This document shows positions 15,954 through 24,650 of a stretch of 56,251 bases of DNA, piece after piece. Within the stretch, counting starts at the first letter, position 1; every line of letters begins with the position of its first letter. The notes beneath the pieces were generated by a model. That model was not told where the DNA came from. It worked only from the letters and a program-made list of their open reading frames with translations, and did not search any database. The DNA is from an uncultured Oscillospiraceae bacterium (GTDB lineage Bacteria > Bacillota > Clostridia > Oscillospirales > Ruminococcaceae), in assembly GCA_947522735.1 (NCBI GenBank), contig CANNTZ010000008.1, positions 1 to 56,251 on the forward strand. The letters run 5' to 3'. Both the position numbers and the translations under genes were made by a program.

Positions 15954-18547
15954 TGGTAGTTAAATACAAGGTAAGCGATGTTGCAAAGGATTTCAAGGTC
16001 AGCAACAAGGATATAATAACTCTTTTGGAGGAACGCTTCGGTACGGCGAAAAAGGCGGTGACGGCGCTCACTGACGAGGAGCTGAACGTGGTGATGGAGC
16101 ACTTTACGCGCGAGCACGAGGTCAAGAGCTTCGACGAATACTTCGCCCTGGCGAACAAGCCGCGCGAGGAGAAAAAGCCCAAGCCCGAGCCCAAGCCCGA
16201 GCCCAAGCCCGAGCCTAAGTCCGAGCCTAAGCCCGAGCCTAAGTCCGAGCCTAAGCCCGAGCCTAAGCCGGGGGCGAAAAAGTCAGCCGAGTCGAGGAAG
16301 GACACCCAGAGACCGGAGAGAAGGCCGGAGCCGAAGCCGCAACAGAACAACGGCAAAAAGCAGGGCGGACAGGAGCGTAAGCCGCGCAGCGAGCAGAAGC
16401 CCGGCGGACAGCCAGCAAATTCGCAGACGCGCAGATCGCCGTTTGCCCGCTTTGAGAACGCGCAGCCGCTGCAAAAGCAGGGCGGCAAGCAGCAGAAGCC
16501 ACAGAAGCCGCAGCAGAAGCAGAAAAACGACGGGCAGACCATCACCCATGTCGCGGGGCTTGCCTCCGAGACTCCGCGCGCCGTCACCCATGTCGATATG
16601 CGTGCGTCAAACGTCGATCTGGACAAATACAACGAGAAATACGAGCAGATAGCTCCCGCCAACGTCCGCGACAATGCAGGCGTTAAGAAGCAGAAGCTGA
16701 CCCAGAAGTCCGCGCAGCGCGGCAAGCCGCAGTACTCCCGTAAGGAGCAGGAGGCGCAGAAGCTGCGCAGGCTTGAGCTTGAGCGCCAGCGTCGTCAGAA
16801 GCTGGAGATTACACTGCCGGACGAGCTGACGGTCGGAGAGCTGGCCGGAAGGCTCAACATAGCCTCCGCCGAGATAATCACGCGCCTGATGCAGATGGGA
16901 ACGATGGCGTCGGTCAACGAGGTCATCGACTACGACACCGCGGCGCTCGTTGCGATGGATATCGGCGCGAAGGTTTCCCACGAGGTCGTCGTAACCATTG
17001 AGGATCGCCTCATCGACGACTCCGACGACGATTCCGACGCGCTTGTCGAGCGCAGCCCGGTCGTCGTCGTCATGGGCCACGTCGATCACGGCAAGACCTC
17101 CCTGCTCGACGCCATCCGCAACGCCCATGTCACCGACACCGAGGCGGGCGGAATAACCCAGCACATCGGCGCGTACCGCGTCATGATAAACGGAAAATAC
17201 ATCACCTTCCTCGATACGCCGGGCCACGAGGCGTTCACCTCGATGCGTGCACGCGGCGCACAGGTCACGGATATCGCAATCCTTGTCGTTGCGGCGGACG
17301 ACGGCATCATGCCGCAGACCGTCGAGGCAATAAACCACGCAAAGGCGGCAGGCGTCTCGATAATCGTCGCCATCAACAAGATGGATAAGCCGCACGCCAA
17401 CCCCGACCGCGTCAAGCAGCAGCTCATGGAATACGGGCTCGTCCCGGAGGAGTGGGGCGGCGACGTCATCTGTGTGCCCGTATCCGCAAAGACCCATGAG
17501 AACATCGACACCCTGCTCGAGATGGTGCAGCTCACCGCAGACGTCAAGGAGCTCAAGAGCAATCCCGACCGCCGCGCGAAGGGCACGATTATCGAAGCAA
17601 GGCTCGATAAGAACCGCGGCCCCGTCGCGACTGTGCTCGTACAGAACGGTACGCTGCGCACCGGCGACGTCGTTATTGCCGGCACCACGGTGGGCAAGGT
17701 TCGAACCATGACAAACGACCACGGCGAGCGCGTCGAGAGCGCCGGGCCGTCCGTGCCTGTCGAGATCACCGGTCTGGACGAGGTTCCGGAGGCGGGAGAT
17801 ATCTTCAACGGCGTCGAGGACGAGCGCCTTGCACGCGAGCTTGCCGAGCAGCGCCGCTACGAGGCAAAGCAGGAAAAATTCAAGGAATATCACAAGGTAA
17901 CGCTCGATAACCTCTTCTCGCAGATAGCCGAGGGCGATATGAAGGAGCTGCCGCTGATAGTCAAGGCGGACGTTCAGGGCTCCGTCGAGGCGGTCAGGCA
18001 GTCGCTTGAAAAGCTCTCCAACGACGAGGTGCGCGTCAAGGTCATCCACGGAGCCGTCGGCGCAATCAGCAAGTCCGACGTCATGCTCGCCGATGCGTCC
18101 AACGCAATAATCATCGGCTTCAACGTCCGTCCGGATCCCGTCGCACGCGAGGAGGCGGAGACGAAGGGCGTGGATATGCGTCTCTACCGCGTCATCTACG
18201 ACGCCATTGAGGAGATCAAGTCCGCGATGAAGGGCATGCTCGCGCCCAAGTATCGCGACGTCGATCTCGGTCGCGCCGAGGTTCGCATGGTCTACCGTAT
18301 TTCCAACGTCGGAGTCGTCGCGGGCTGCTACGTCACCGAGGGCAAGATTACCCGCAACGCGAACATCCGCGTCGTCCGCGACGGCATAATCATCGCCGAC
18401 GACAAGCTCGACAGCCTCAAGCGCTTCAAGGACGACGTCAAGGAGGTTGCCTCAGGCTATGAATGCGGTATGGCGCTGACAAAGTACAACGACATCCGCG
18501 AGGGCGACGTGTTCGAGGCATACGAGGTCGAGGAATATCGCGACTGA
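15953..18547 (+). CDS. infB: Translation initiation factor IF-2
   Basis: The 864-residue GTPase brings initiator tRNA to the 30S subunit. It has an IF2_N domain (1-55), a low-complexity linker (about 74-240) with Pro-Lys-Glu repeats and Gln/Lys-rich stretches, and a second IF2_N-like domain (about 285-335). The G domain carries GHVDHGKTS (375-383), DTPGHE and NKMD; domains II-IV end in EGDVFEAYEVEEY. All GTPase motifs are intact. The linker is encoded by a 12-bp tandem repeat, listed separately. rbfA follows after 14 nt with an AGGAGG. Confidence 0.98.
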   Translation: MVVKYKVSDVAKDFKVSNKDIITLLEERFGTAKKAVTALTDEELNVVMEHFTREHEVKSFDEYFALANKPREEKKPKPEPKPEPKPEPKSEPKPEPKSEPKPEPKPGAKKSAESRKDTQRPERRPEPKPQQNNGKKQGGQERKPRSEQKPGGQPANSQTRRSPFARFENAQPLQKQGGKQQKPQKPQQKQKNDGQTITHVAGLASETPRAVTHVDMRASNVDLDKYNEKYEQIAPANVRDNAGVKKQKLTQKSAQRGKPQYSRKEQEAQKLRRLELERQRRQKLEITLPDELTVGELAGRLNIASAEIITRLMQMGTMASVNEVIDYDTAALVAMDIGAKVSHEVVVTIEDRLIDDSDDDSDALVERSPVVVVMGHVDHGKTSLLDAIRNAHVTDTEAGGITQHIGAYRVMINGKYITFLDTPGHEAFTSMRARGAQVTDIAILVVAADDGIMPQTVEAINHAKAAGVSIIVAINKMDKPHANPDRVKQQLMEYGLVPEEWGGDVICVPVSAKTHENIDTLLEMVQLTADVKELKSNPDRRAKGTIIEARLDKNRGPVATVLVQNGTLRTGDVVIAGTTVGKVRTMTNDHGERVESAGPSVPVEITGLDEVPEAGDIFNGVEDERLARELAEQRRYEAKQEKFKEYHKVTLDNLFSQIAEGDMKELPLIVKADVQGSVEAVRQSLEKLSNDEVRVKVIHGAVGAISKSDVMLADASNAIIIGFNVRPDPVAREEAETKGVDMRLYRVIYDAIEEIKSAMKGMLAPKYRDVDLGRAEVRMVYRISNVGVVAGCYVTEGKITRNANIRVVRDGIIIADDKLDSLKRFKDDVKEVASGYECGMALTKYNDIREGDVFEAYEVEEYRD
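16178..16273 (+). repeat. 12-bp tandem repeat inside infB (Lys-Pro-Glu-Pro linker)
   Basis: About eight imperfect copies of AAGCCCGAGCCC / AAGTCCGAGCCT encode a repeating K-P/S-E-P linker (residues about 76-107). The copy number is likely to vary between strains. The linker separates the N-terminal domain from the GTPase core. Confidence 0.85.
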
Positions 18548-18561
18548 TCAGGAGGTAAGCA

Positions 18562-18930
18562 ATGCCTAAATTCATGATAAACCGCGAGAGCGAGGATATC
18601 CGCCGCGAGCTGACGGATATCATGCGCTCGCTCAAGGATCCGAGGATAGCCGGGATGCTGACCATCGTCAGGGTGGAGGTCTCGCCGGACGGCTCCTACT
18701 GTAAGGTCTACGTCAGCTCGCTGGACGGCATGGACGCGGCCAAGCGCGCCGTCAAGGGGCTTGAGAGCGCCACGGGCTTTATCAAGCGGGAGATTGGGCG
18801 CAGACTCAGCTTCCGCAAGATGCCGGAGTTCCGCTTCATCGCCGACAACTCCACCGAGTACAGTGCGGCGATCATGGAAAAGCTCTCGGAGCTGAACATC
18901 CCGGAAGCGCCGGATGGCGACGGAGAGTAA
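18562..18930 (+). CDS. rbfA: Ribosome-binding factor A
   Basis: The 122-residue KH-like protein needed for 16S rRNA 5' end maturation. Typical motifs are RESEDIRRELTDIMRSLKDPR and VRVEVSPDGSYCKVYVSSLDG, then FRKMPEFRFIADNSTEYSA. AGGAGGTAAGCA precedes the ATG. It follows infB as in most bacteria. Confidence 0.96.
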   Translation: MPKFMINRESEDIRRELTDIMRSLKDPRIAGMLTIVRVEVSPDGSYCKVYVSSLDGMDAAKRAVKGLESATGFIKREIGRRLSFRKMPEFRFIADNSTEYSAAIMEKLSELNIPEAPDGDGE

Positions 18931-18962
18931 ACACAAAGCCCAGAGAAACGGGGAACGCAAAG

Positions 18963-19913
18963 ATGATGATAACGCTTGAGAGGGCAGCAGAGCTTCTGCT
19001 TGAGCACGACAGCATACTGATACTCTGCCACCGCAACCCGGACGGCGACACACTCGGCAGCGGCTTTGCGCTGAAAAAGCTGCTGCAAGGCCTTGGCAAG
19101 CGGGTGCGCATGGAGTGCGAGACCGGAATACCTCAGCGCTACGACACGCTTTTCGGCGCATTGGAGCCGCAGGAGTCGTTTGAGCCGGAATATATTGTCG
19201 CGGTGGACGCCGCAGACCGCAAGCTGCTCGGCACGGTGATAGCGCCGGAGCAGCGCGTCGATCTTGCGCTCGACCATCACGAGACAAACAAGGGCTATGC
19301 CGAGCATACCTATGTGGACGACAGGGCCGCGGCTGCGGCGGAGATAGTTTTTCGGATAGCGCCGCTGCTGGGTGCCACGCTCGATTTGCGCATCGCGACG
19401 GCGCTCTATGTCGGCGTTTCGACCGACACCGGGTGCTTTGTCTATTCCAACACCACCGCACGCTCGCACATGATAGCGGCGCAGCTCATCTCCTACGGCA
19501 TCGACCTTGGCAGCGTGAACAAGCTGCTGTTTGAAACCAAGACGCGCAGCCGTATTGAGATAGACAAGCTGGCGCTCAATTCGATGGAGTTCTGCGACGG
19601 CGGCCAGATAGCGTTTGTCTATCTGCCCTATTCGGAGCTTCAGGCGTCCGGCGTGACCGAGGACGACCTTGACGGCGTCAGCGGCATGTCGCGGCAGATA
19701 GAGGGTGTGCGAGTGGGCATAACGCTGCGCGGCCGCGCCGACGGGAGCTACAAGGCGTCGGTGCGCACCACCGACGTGAACGCTGCGGATATCTGCGCGA
19801 AATGCGCAGGCGGCGGCCACAAGCGTGCGGCAGGCTGCGAATTCGCAACTTCCTTTGACGAGGCGAAGGCAAGGCTGCTCGAAGCGGCGCGCCAGGTCAT
19901 GTCCGGCTGCTGA
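18963..19913 (+). CDS. nrnA: DHH/DHHA1 phosphoesterase, NrnA-type oligoribonuclease/pAp phosphatase
   Basis: The 316-residue enzyme degrades nano-RNAs and 3'-phosphoadenosine-5'-phosphate. It has the metal-binding motifs CHRNPDGDTLGSG (about 20-32), VAVDAAD and the eponymous LDHHETN (about 103-109), plus DTGCF and a C-terminal DHHA1 domain with the GGGHKRAAG nucleotide-binding loop. Two adjacent ATG codons (18963 and 18966) are possible starts. The order rbfA-nrnA-truB-ribF is standard for Firmicutes. Confidence 0.93.
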   Translation: MMITLERAAELLLEHDSILILCHRNPDGDTLGSGFALKKLLQGLGKRVRMECETGIPQRYDTLFGALEPQESFEPEYIVAVDAADRKLLGTVIAPEQRVDLALDHHETNKGYAEHTYVDDRAAAAAEIVFRIAPLLGATLDLRIATALYVGVSTDTGCFVYSNTTARSHMIAAQLISYGIDLGSVNKLLFETKTRSRIEIDKLALNSMEFCDGGQIAFVYLPYSELQASGVTEDDLDGVSGMSRQIEGVRVGITLRGRADGSYKASVRTTDVNAADICAKCAGGGHKRAAGCEFATSFDEAKARLLEAARQVMSGC

Positions 19914-19923
19914 GGAGACACAA

Positions 19924-20829
19924 ATGGATATCAACGGCATCCTTTTGATAGATAAGCCTGCGGATTTTACCTCCTTCGACGTCATTGCGAAGCTTCGCGG
20001 CATCGTAAAGACGCGTAGGATCGGACACGGCGGAACGCTCGACCCGATGGCGACCGGCGTTCTGCCGGTTTTTTTCGGAAACGCCACGCGCTGCTGCGCG
20101 CTGCTGCCGGAAAAGCGCAAGCGTTACCGCGCGCGCTTCAGGCTCGGCATATCCACGGACACGCAGGACGTCACCGGAAAAATAATAGCGTCCTTGCCGG
20201 TGAACGTGCGCCCGGAGGAGGTTTTCGCCGCGGCGAAGAGCTTTATCGGCAAAAGCGGACAGAGACCGCCCATGTATTCCGCGGTAAAGGTCGGCGGCAG
20301 GAAGCTGTGCGACCTCGCGCGCAGAAACGTCGAGATAGAGCGCGCCGAGCGCCCGATAGAGATATTCTCGCTCGATATTTCGCAGCTTGACGTAGACGAG
20401 TACGAGCTGGACGTCGAATGCTCGCAGGGAACGTATATCCGCACGCTGTGCAGCGACATAGGAGACAGACTCGGCTGCGGCGCTGCGGTGACATATTTGC
20501 GGCGCACCGAATCGTCCGGCTTTCACGAGAACGATTGCATCACGATAGCGCACGCACAGGAGCTGGCGGACACGGGGCGGCTCGAGGAGAAGCTGCTGCC
20601 GACAGACAGGATATTCGTCTCCTGTCCCGAGTACCGGCTGGAGGACTACGACGCGCGGCTGCATCTCAACGGCGTGCGCATCTGGACGTCGCGTCTGCCG
20701 GGCTTGCCGGACACGGGCGGCTATATCCGCATATACGACGCGCAGGACAACTTCCTGAGTCTGTCGTATATCGACCGCGACGAGAGCCAGCTTGCCGTCA
20801 AGGCGTATTTTTACAGGCGGGAGCAGTAA
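19924..20829 (+). CDS. truB: tRNA pseudouridine(55) synthase TruB
   Basis: The 301-residue protein makes pseudouridine 55 in the T-loop of tRNAs. It starts at the ATG at 19924 with MDINGILLIDKPADFTSFDV. The catalytic motif GHGGTLDPMATGVLPV contains the essential Asp, and the YSAVKVGGRKLCDLAR and CSQGTYIRTLCSDIGDRLG segments are also typical. A longer frame into nrnA has no support. ribF begins 4 nt downstream. Confidence 0.96.
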   Translation: MDINGILLIDKPADFTSFDVIAKLRGIVKTRRIGHGGTLDPMATGVLPVFFGNATRCCALLPEKRKRYRARFRLGISTDTQDVTGKIIASLPVNVRPEEVFAAAKSFIGKSGQRPPMYSAVKVGGRKLCDLARRNVEIERAERPIEIFSLDISQLDVDEYELDVECSQGTYIRTLCSDIGDRLGCGAAVTYLRRTESSGFHENDCITIAHAQELADTGRLEEKLLPTDRIFVSCPEYRLEDYDARLHLNGVRIWTSRLPGLPDTGGYIRIYDAQDNFLSLSYIDRDESQLAVKAYFYRREQ

Positions 20830-20833
20830 TTTT

Positions 20834-21727
20834 ATGGATAACAACGGCTACGCCGTGGCGATAGGCATCTTTGACGGGGTGCACATCGGCCATATGGCGG
20901 TGATAGACAGCGCGGTCGCGCTGAAAAAAGAAGGACTTGTTCCGGCGGCGTTCACTTTTTCAATAGCGGATTCGCCGAAAACGGGCGGGATGCTGATCTC
21001 CGACGAGCTCAAACGCGAATATCTGTCTAAAGCCGGAATAGAACGGATAGAATCACCGGATTTCAGCGAATTTGCATCGATGGACGGCGAAAGCTTCGTT
21101 CGCAGGAGGCTTATCGGCGAGATGAACGCACGGGCGGTCTGCTGCGGATACGATTTCAGGTTCGGACGCGGGCGCGCCTGCGGCACGGACGAGCTGCGGG
21201 ATATCTGCGCACGCTGCGGCGTGCGGGTGTATGTCGCGCCGGAGGTGACAGACAGCGGCTTGCCGGTCAGCTCCAGCCGGATACGCGAGGCGATAGCCGC
21301 GGGCGACGTCAGCACGGCGAACCGGCTGCTCGGGCGGGAATACGAGTTCGAGACCCAGGTGAGCCACGGACGCAGGCTTGCCGGCCGGCTCGGCTTTCCC
21401 ACGATAAACCAGAAATGGCCGGAGCGGTTCGTCACGCCGAGATTCGGAGTCTATGCGTCGCGCGCGCGCATCGGCGGCGAAAGCTACGCCGCTGTCACGA
21501 ACATCGGCGTCAAGCCGACGGTGGTGGAAAACGGCGGGGACGGCGTGCTTGCCGAGAGCTATATCGAGGGCTTTTCAGGGGATCTGTACGGCTGCCGGGT
21601 ACGCGTGGCGCTGGTGGATTTTATGCGTCCGGAGCGCAAATTCGGATCAATCGACGAGCTGAAGGCACAGATTATGCGCGACGCCGCCGAAGCGGAAAGA
21701 CTGACGGGCGGGAAAGTTTCGGGATAA
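20834..21727 (+). CDS. ribF: Bifunctional riboflavin kinase/FAD synthetase
   Basis: The 297-residue protein makes FMN then FAD. The N-terminal nucleotidyltransferase domain has GIFDGVHIGH (about 10-19) and a late SSSRIREAI motif. The C-terminal riboflavin kinase domain has GRRLAGRLGFPTIN and TNIGVKPTV. The ATG at 20834 is preceded by CGGGAG. It is the last gene of the long operon before the separate rpsO promoter. Confidence 0.95.
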   Translation: MDNNGYAVAIGIFDGVHIGHMAVIDSAVALKKEGLVPAAFTFSIADSPKTGGMLISDELKREYLSKAGIERIESPDFSEFASMDGESFVRRRLIGEMNARAVCCGYDFRFGRGRACGTDELRDICARCGVRVYVAPEVTDSGLPVSSSRIREAIAAGDVSTANRLLGREYEFETQVSHGRRLAGRLGFPTINQKWPERFVTPRFGVYASRARIGGESYAAVTNIGVKPTVVENGGDGVLAESYIEGFSGDLYGCRVRVALVDFMRPERKFGSIDELKAQIMRDAAEAERLTGGKVSG

Positions 21728-21749
21728 GAAAAAAAGTTTGAATATACTG

Positions 21750-21778
21750 TTTACAACGCGAGGCGTTTGTGGTACAAT
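21750..21778 (+). promoter_or_regulatory. Sigma-A-type promoter for rpsO
   Basis: TTTACA (21750-21755), 17 nt, TACAAT (21773-21778), 23 bp after the ribF stop. Confidence 0.8.
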
Positions 21779-21789
21779 AAAATAGCTTG

Positions 21790-21847
21790 TTGACCGTAGC
21801 TTAGCCGCTCGGGGAAATTCACCTCCCGGCGGCTCGGATACCGGTTG
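21790..21847 (+). promoter_or_regulatory. Structured rpsO leader (candidate S15 autoregulatory RNA)
   Basis: Nested pairings can be drawn: ACCG (about 21793-21796) with CGGT (about 21842-21845), AGCCG (21803-21807) with CGGCT (about 21829-21833), and an inner CGGGGA/TCCCG stem with loop AATTCACC. It stands between the promoter and the AGGTGA of rpsO. Ribosomal protein S15 is known to repress its own mRNA through leader structures that differ between phyla, so this is a reasonable autoregulation site. No terminator is seen in it. Confidence 0.5.
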
Positions 21848-21875
21848 AGATAAAAATTTTTATGAGGTGAAAGAA

Positions 21876-22142
21876 ATGCTGCTCAAGGAAGAAAAAACAG
21901 CCATCATCGAGAACAACAAGACACACGAGAACGACACCGGATCTCCCGAGGTTCAGATTGCCATTCTCACCAAGAGGATTAACGATCTCACCGAGCATCT
22001 CAAGGTGCACAAGAAGGATCACCATTCCCGCCGTGGTCTGCTCAAGATGGTAGGCCGCCGCAGAAACCTGCTCAACTACCTCCAGAAAAAGGATATCGAG
22101 CGTTACCGCGCAGTAGTTGCAAAGCTTGGTCTGCGTAAGTAA
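21876..22142 (+). CDS. rpsO: 30S ribosomal protein S15
   Basis: The 88-residue primary 16S rRNA-binding protein. Diagnostic segments are NDTGSPEVQIAILTKRIN, HLKVHKKDHHSRRGLLKMVG and RRRNLLNYL. The ATG at 21876 has GAGGTGA 5 nt upstream; the in-frame GTG at 21867 is part of that ribosome binding site. It is followed by a hairpin and then the pnp leader, the usual rpsO-pnp pairing. Confidence 0.98.
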   Translation: MLLKEEKTAIIENNKTHENDTGSPEVQIAILTKRINDLTEHLKVHKKDHHSRRGLLKMVGRRRNLLNYLQKKDIERYRAVVAKLGLRK

Positions 22143-22153
22143 GATCGTTCAGG

Positions 22154-22189
22154 GCCGGGCGGACGGCGGCTTGCCGTCTGTCCGGCTTT
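22154..22189 (+). terminator. Hairpin after rpsO
   Basis: GCCGGGCGGACGGC (22154-22167) pairs with GCCGTCTGTCCGGC (22173-22186) with two G-U pairs, then TTTG. The short T-run suggests a leaky terminator or an RNase-protection hairpin between rpsO and pnp. Confidence 0.65.
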
Positions 22190-22223
22190 GAGTGCACACA
22201 ATTGCGGCGTGGAAAACGGTGGC

Positions 22224-22278
22224 TTTAGCAGTGAATCGGGCGCCCGGACGGGCTGCGGACGCCGGATTTATTGCTAAA
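22224..22278 (+). promoter_or_regulatory. Long hairpin in the pnp leader
   Basis: TTTAGCAGTGAATC (22224-22237) pairs with GATTTATTGCTAAA (22265-22278), 14 bp including two G-U pairs. Inside it, GCCC/GGGC (22242-22245, 22250-22253) forms a tetraloop hairpin. It lies 43 nt before the pnp ATG. In E. coli a double-stranded pnp leader is cut by RNase III and then used by PNPase to repress itself. The same logic may apply here, by inference only. Confidence 0.6.
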
Positions 22279-22320
22279 ACCCGATCCCGCGCCGCCGACA
22301 GAACGGAGGAATTTTTATCA

Positions 22321-24441
22321 ATGTTTGAAAATTTCAGAGTTTTTGAGACGGACTTCGCCGGAAAAAAGATCAGCTTTGAAACCGGCATGATGTGCGCGCT
22401 TTCCAGCGCCTCCACTCTTGTCCGCTACGGCGAGACCAGCGTGCTCGTCAACGTCACCGCATCCGCCAGACCCAGAGAGGGCATAGATTACTTCCCGCTT
22501 TCGGTCGATTATGAGGAGAAGCTCTACGCGGTCGGCAAGATTCCCGGCTCCTTCCAGCGCCGGGAGGGCAAGCCGTCCGAGAAGGCGATACTCGCCTCCC
22601 GCGTGGTAGACCGCCCGCTGCGCCCGCTCTTTCCGAAGGACATGCGCAACGATTGCTCCGTCGTCATGACCGTCCTCTCGGTCGATCCCGATTGCGACCC
22701 CGTTATCGCCGGTATGCTCGGCGCGTCTTTTGCGTTGACCATCTCCGACATCCCATGGAACGGCCCAATCGCAGGCGTCAGCGTCGGACTCGTTGACGGC
22801 GAGCTCGTCATCAACCCCGACGAAGCGCAGCGCGACCGCTCGATGATGGCCGTCACCGTCGCAGGCACCGCCGAAAAGGTCATAATGATAGAGGCGGGCG
22901 CAAAGGAGGTCGACGAGGACACCATGCTCAAGGGCATCATGGCCGGTCACGAGGAGATCAAGAAGATGGTCGCCTTCTTCAATCAGGTCAGAGCCGAGAT
23001 CGGCAAGCCGAAGTTCGGGTTCCAGTCGATGGAGGTCGATCATGACCTGTTTGAGGAGATCAAGGACTTCGCGATGGACGATATCAAGTTTGCGCTTGAC
23101 ACCGACGACAAAAACGTCCGCGAGGAGCGTCTTGCTCCCGTCGTCACCGCCATTCACGAAAAATTCGACGAGGATCCCCGCTGCGCCGAGCAGCCCGCGA
23201 TGCTCGACGAGTGCATCTATAAGCTGCAGAAGTTTATCGTCCGCCGCTGGCTGCTCGACGAGGGCAAGCGAGTAGACGGACGCGGAATGGACGAAATCCG
23301 CCCGCTGGATGCGCGCGTCGGAATCATTCCGCGCGTGCACGGCTCCGGCATGTTCACAAGAGGACAGACCCAGGTGCTCACCATCGCCACCCTCGGTCAG
23401 GTCAGCGACGCTCAGTTGCTCGACGGCCTTGACAAGGAGGAGAGCAAGCGCTACATGCACCAGTATAACTTCCCGTCCTACTCCGTCGGCGAGACCAAGC
23501 CCAGCCGTGGGCCCGGACGCCGCGAGATTGGCCACGGAGCGCTTGCAGAGCGTGCGCTTCTGCCGGTAATTCCCTCCGTTGAGGAGTTCCCGTATACCCT
23601 CAGGCTCGTTTCCGAGGTGCTTTCCTCCAACGGCTCCACCTCTCAGGCCTCTATCTGCGGCTCCACGCTCGCACTGATGGACGCAGGCGTTCCCATCAAG
23701 GCCCCGGTCGCCGGAATCTCCTGCGGCCTCATCACCGAGGGCGACCGCTGGATGACGATGGTCGATATCCAAGGACTCGAGGACTTCTTCGGCGATATGG
23801 ACTTCAAGGTCGGCGGAACAAAGAAGGGCATCACCGCCATCCAGATGGATATCAAGATAGATGGACTTACCCCGGAGATAATCAGAGAAGCGTTTGAAAA
23901 GACCCGCAAGGCGCGCATCCACATCCTCGACGATGTAATGCTGCCCGTTATCCCGGAGCCGCGCGCGGAGCTTTCCAAATACGCGCCCAAGATGAAGACC
24001 ATCATGATCGATCCCGAGAAGATCCGTGAGGTCATCGGCTCCGGAGGCAAGGTCATCCAGAAGATCTGCGCCGAGTGCAACGTCAAAATCGACATAGAGG
24101 ACGACGGCCATGTGTTTGTCTCCGCCATCGATATCGACGACGTCCGCCGCGCCATTCAGGTCATCGAGACCATCGTCAACGATCCCGAGATCGGCGCGCT
24201 CTATAAGGGCCGCGTGACCCGTATCATGAGCTTTGGCGCGTTCGTTGAGATTGCTCCGGGCAAGGAGGGGATGGTTCACATCTCCAAGCTGGACAACCAT
24301 CGCGTCGAGAAGGTTGAGGACGTTGTGGCCGTTGGCGACGAGATTGTCGTCAAGGTCACCGAGATTGACTCTCAGGGCAGGATAAACCTCTCACGCAAGG
24401 ATGCGCTGGCTGACCTTGAGGCAAAGAAAAACAGAAAATAA
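22321..24441 (+). CDS. pnp: Polyribonucleotide nucleotidyltransferase (PNPase)
   Basis: The 706-residue trimeric 3'-5' phosphorolytic exoribonuclease. It has two RNase PH domains (1-140 and 310-550) flanking an alpha-helical domain, with the catalytic second domain containing TRGQTQVL and SSNGSTSQASICGSTLALMD. A KH domain (VIGSGGKVIQKI) and an S1 domain (GRVTRIMSFGAFVEIAPG) follow. The ATG at 22321 has ACGGAGGA about 10 nt upstream. An upstream in-frame extension runs through the leader hairpin and is not used. Confidence 0.98.
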   Translation: MFENFRVFETDFAGKKISFETGMMCALSSASTLVRYGETSVLVNVTASARPREGIDYFPLSVDYEEKLYAVGKIPGSFQRREGKPSEKAILASRVVDRPLRPLFPKDMRNDCSVVMTVLSVDPDCDPVIAGMLGASFALTISDIPWNGPIAGVSVGLVDGELVINPDEAQRDRSMMAVTVAGTAEKVIMIEAGAKEVDEDTMLKGIMAGHEEIKKMVAFFNQVRAEIGKPKFGFQSMEVDHDLFEEIKDFAMDDIKFALDTDDKNVREERLAPVVTAIHEKFDEDPRCAEQPAMLDECIYKLQKFIVRRWLLDEGKRVDGRGMDEIRPLDARVGIIPRVHGSGMFTRGQTQVLTIATLGQVSDAQLLDGLDKEESKRYMHQYNFPSYSVGETKPSRGPGRREIGHGALAERALLPVIPSVEEFPYTLRLVSEVLSSNGSTSQASICGSTLALMDAGVPIKAPVAGISCGLITEGDRWMTMVDIQGLEDFFGDMDFKVGGTKKGITAIQMDIKIDGLTPEIIREAFEKTRKARIHILDDVMLPVIPEPRAELSKYAPKMKTIMIDPEKIREVIGSGGKVIQKICAECNVKIDIEDDGHVFVSAIDIDDVRRAIQVIETIVNDPEIGALYKGRVTRIMSFGAFVEIAPGKEGMVHISKLDNHRVEKVEDVVAVGDEIVVKVTEIDSQGRINLSRKDALADLEAKKNRK

Positions 24442-24457
24442 TCCCACAGCGCATATC

Positions 24458-24483
24458 AAGGACGCCATAAAGGCGTCCTTTTT
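24458..24483 (+). terminator. Rho-independent terminator after pnp
   Basis: AAGGACGCC (24458-24466) and GGCGTCCTT (24472-24480) form a perfect 9-bp stem followed by T residues. It closes the ribosome/RNA block. Confidence 0.9.
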
Positions 24484-24549
24484 GTGTTCCGCCGCTCTCC
24501 GTTTTGCCGAAAAATCTTGGAGTTCGGCATAAATATTAACATTTAACGG

Positions 24550-24578
24550 TTGTATATCGCGCGGCAATTTGATAGAAT
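24550..24578 (+). promoter_or_regulatory. Sigma-A-type promoter for proBA
   Basis: TTGTAT (24550-24555), 17 nt, TAGAAT (24573-24578), 72 bp before proB. The leader is too short for a T-box. Confidence 0.65.
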
Positions 24579-24650
24579 AAATATAATTATAGCTATGCGC
24601 AAATTTGCAACGGCAAGATACTTTGCCAATCGGAAAGCAGTGATCGTAAA

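Noticed and set aside
16178..16273. Tandem repeat in infB considered as an insertion or mobile sequence
   Set aside because: It is in frame, encodes the usual low-complexity IF-2 linker, and has no terminal repeats.
22318..24300. 660-codon frame antisense to pnp
   Set aside because: It mirrors the codon pattern of pnp on the opposite strand, has no ribosome binding site and no recognisable domain.
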